A stretch of 24,258 nucleotides of DNA from Euryarchaeota archaeon UBA258 (lineage in GTDB: Archaea; Thermoplasmatota; Poseidoniia; Poseidoniales; Poseidoniaceae). How positions within the stretch are numbered: the first letter of the stretch is position 1; every line of letters starts with the position of its first letter. Under the pieces are notes generated by a model. It worked only from the letters and a program-made list of their open reading frames with translations, had not been told where the DNA came from and did not search any database. Positions 23,491 through 24,258 of this stretch are shown piece by piece. Location: positions 645 to 24,902 of the forward strand of contig DAPR01000039.1 of the NCBI GenBank assembly GCA_002502605.1. The letters are read 5' to 3'. The translations under genes and the position numbers were made by a program.

Positions 23491-24258
23491 CTACTGGGCT
23501 ATGCCGCCACGGGTTTTAACGGCAATTCCTTTCTTGAATCCTTGGAATTCATCTGCGGTGCTGTTGGCGAGCCCATGTCCGAGGAGGTCGCCTTTCTGAT
23601 TGACGATGAGGCAAGTTTGTGCTGGGCGAATCCACGGGTCTACGGCCATAACAAAGCCATGGAACACATTGCGGCCCTGACGCACAAATGGTTCTGCATC
23701 ATCATCGACAACAACCCATGCAGGACCAGCCCCAAATGTGGAATCTGCAACAGTGGTTTCAAATCCAGTCGGTGGATTTAGAATTCGCATACTATGAAGC
23801 GCAACTGCACCTGCATCCGTCAGCGAAAGGCCGCCGTCTCCCAGCCGTGGACTGGCGATGTGTTCTCCTTTTGGCGTTATTGCGTTTTTCACTCGACCTT
23901 GCCGGTTGACAACAAAGGTGGCTTCTCTCAATAATTCGATAGCAGCCTGGTGATCAACGTTGAGCAGCACGGATAATTTGTCCGACACTAAGCGTCGATA
24001 CACCTTCAACTTCGCATCCTCCCTTCGCTCTTTGTCGATTGGGTTTCCACTTGCTGTTTGATCGTCATCACCGTCTAAAACTCCGGCGTTGTGGAGAGCA
24101 GTCATACAACGCCCTTGAATGCCATCACCGAGCATATCGACGGTGACAATCTTGCGTTCGGAAAGATCTAAGCGGGTGAGTTCCCTTCGAATCCACGGAA
24201 GGTTCGGTCTTCGTCTCCAAAGCCAATCAGGCCCATCGATATGGGCAAAGGGGTTGAG
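23491..24258 (-). CDS. Archaeosine tRNA-guanine transglycosylase-type protein, C-terminal part (5' truncated)
   Basis: The frame is open to the window edge, giving at least 255 residues; the ATG at 24135 is internal. The last 75 residues are a PUA-type tRNA-binding domain with FVRQGRNVFHGFV, DPWIRPAQTCLIVNQKGDLLG and FKKGIAVKTRGG, closely following the C-terminal domain of archaeal ArcTGT. The region before it (IELLREATFVVNRQGRVKNA, DGGLSLTDAGAVALH) matches the ArcTGT C2 domain. ArcTGT inserts preQ0 at tRNA position 15. The catalytic barrel is outside the window, so ArcS/TgtA2, which shares these domains, remains possible. Confidence 0.75.
   Translation of the reverse strand, partial: LNPFAHIDGPDWLWRRRPNLPWIRRELTRLDLSERKIVTVDMLGDGIQGRCMTALHNAGVLDGDDDQTASGNPIDKERREDAKLKVYRRLVSDKLSVLLNVDHQAAIELLREATFVVNRQGRVKNAITPKGEHIASPRLGDGGLSLTDAGAVALHSMRILNPPTGFETTVADSTFGAGPAWVVVDDDAEPFVRQGRNVFHGFVMAVDPWIRPAQTCLIVNQKGDLLGHGLANSTADEFQGFKKGIAVKTRGGIAQ

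Noticed and set aside
1..24258. tRNA, rRNA, CRISPR arrays, insertion sequences
   Set aside because: No cloverleaf, repeat-spacer pattern, transposase or long terminal inverted repeats found by eye; short or degenerate ones could be missed.

Overview
The window looks like a piece of a marine Group II euryarchaeal genome (Candidatus Poseidoniales) or a close relative. The archaeal calls that support this are a CTP-type riboflavin kinase (RibK/DUF120 family), the C-terminal part of an archaeosine tRNA-guanine transglycosylase-type protein, a DUF835 protein, a TatC with a long N-terminal arm and TATA-like boxes about 37-40 bases before some starts. Bacterial-type folD, truA and gltA lie alongside them, a mix common in that group. 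Taxonomy is inferred from gene content only. Genes are packed very tightly: four convergent pairs are separated by 18 bases or fewer, operon genes often overlap by 4 bases, and GTG/TTG starts with good GGAGG-type ribosome sites are frequent.

Layout. 1-2259 (+): end of folD, a two-helix membrane protein with a proline-rich tail carrying three PDLDxLL-like motifs, and a PHP phosphoesterase. 2278-4560 (-): a PAP2/inositol-phosphoceramide-synthase-like membrane protein followed by tatC. 4646-5839 (+): a GDPD-like protein whose first catalytic motif is missing from its normal place. A tandem TGACGTC repeat lies between these divergent lipid-type genes. 5843-7009 (-): a citrate synthase with mitochondrial-type motifs, preceded by a TATA box overlapped by an inverted repeat.

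7125-11592 (-) is the most unusual part. It is a coupled three-gene operon: a DUF835 protein, a large protein with a DnaA-like AAA+ domain whose Walker A lysine is arginine, and a YkgJ-type cysteine-cluster protein. 11697-13456 (+) holds a DUF309 protein and two unrecognised membrane proteins. 13458-16670 contains an alpha-oxoamine synthase (Kbl-like), ribK, truA and a TPR-like protein. 16735-17763 (-) encodes a membrane protein with a bacterial PH domain.

17866-23411 (-) is a five-gene transport operon: ATPase, permease, ATPase, permease, and an AttH/CrtC-like protein, all with 4-base overlaps. The second permease carries a large Asp-rich, thrombospondin-type-3-like loop outside the membrane. 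The window ends inside the archaeosine transglycosylase-type gene. I saw no rRNA, tRNA, CRISPR array or insertion sequence.
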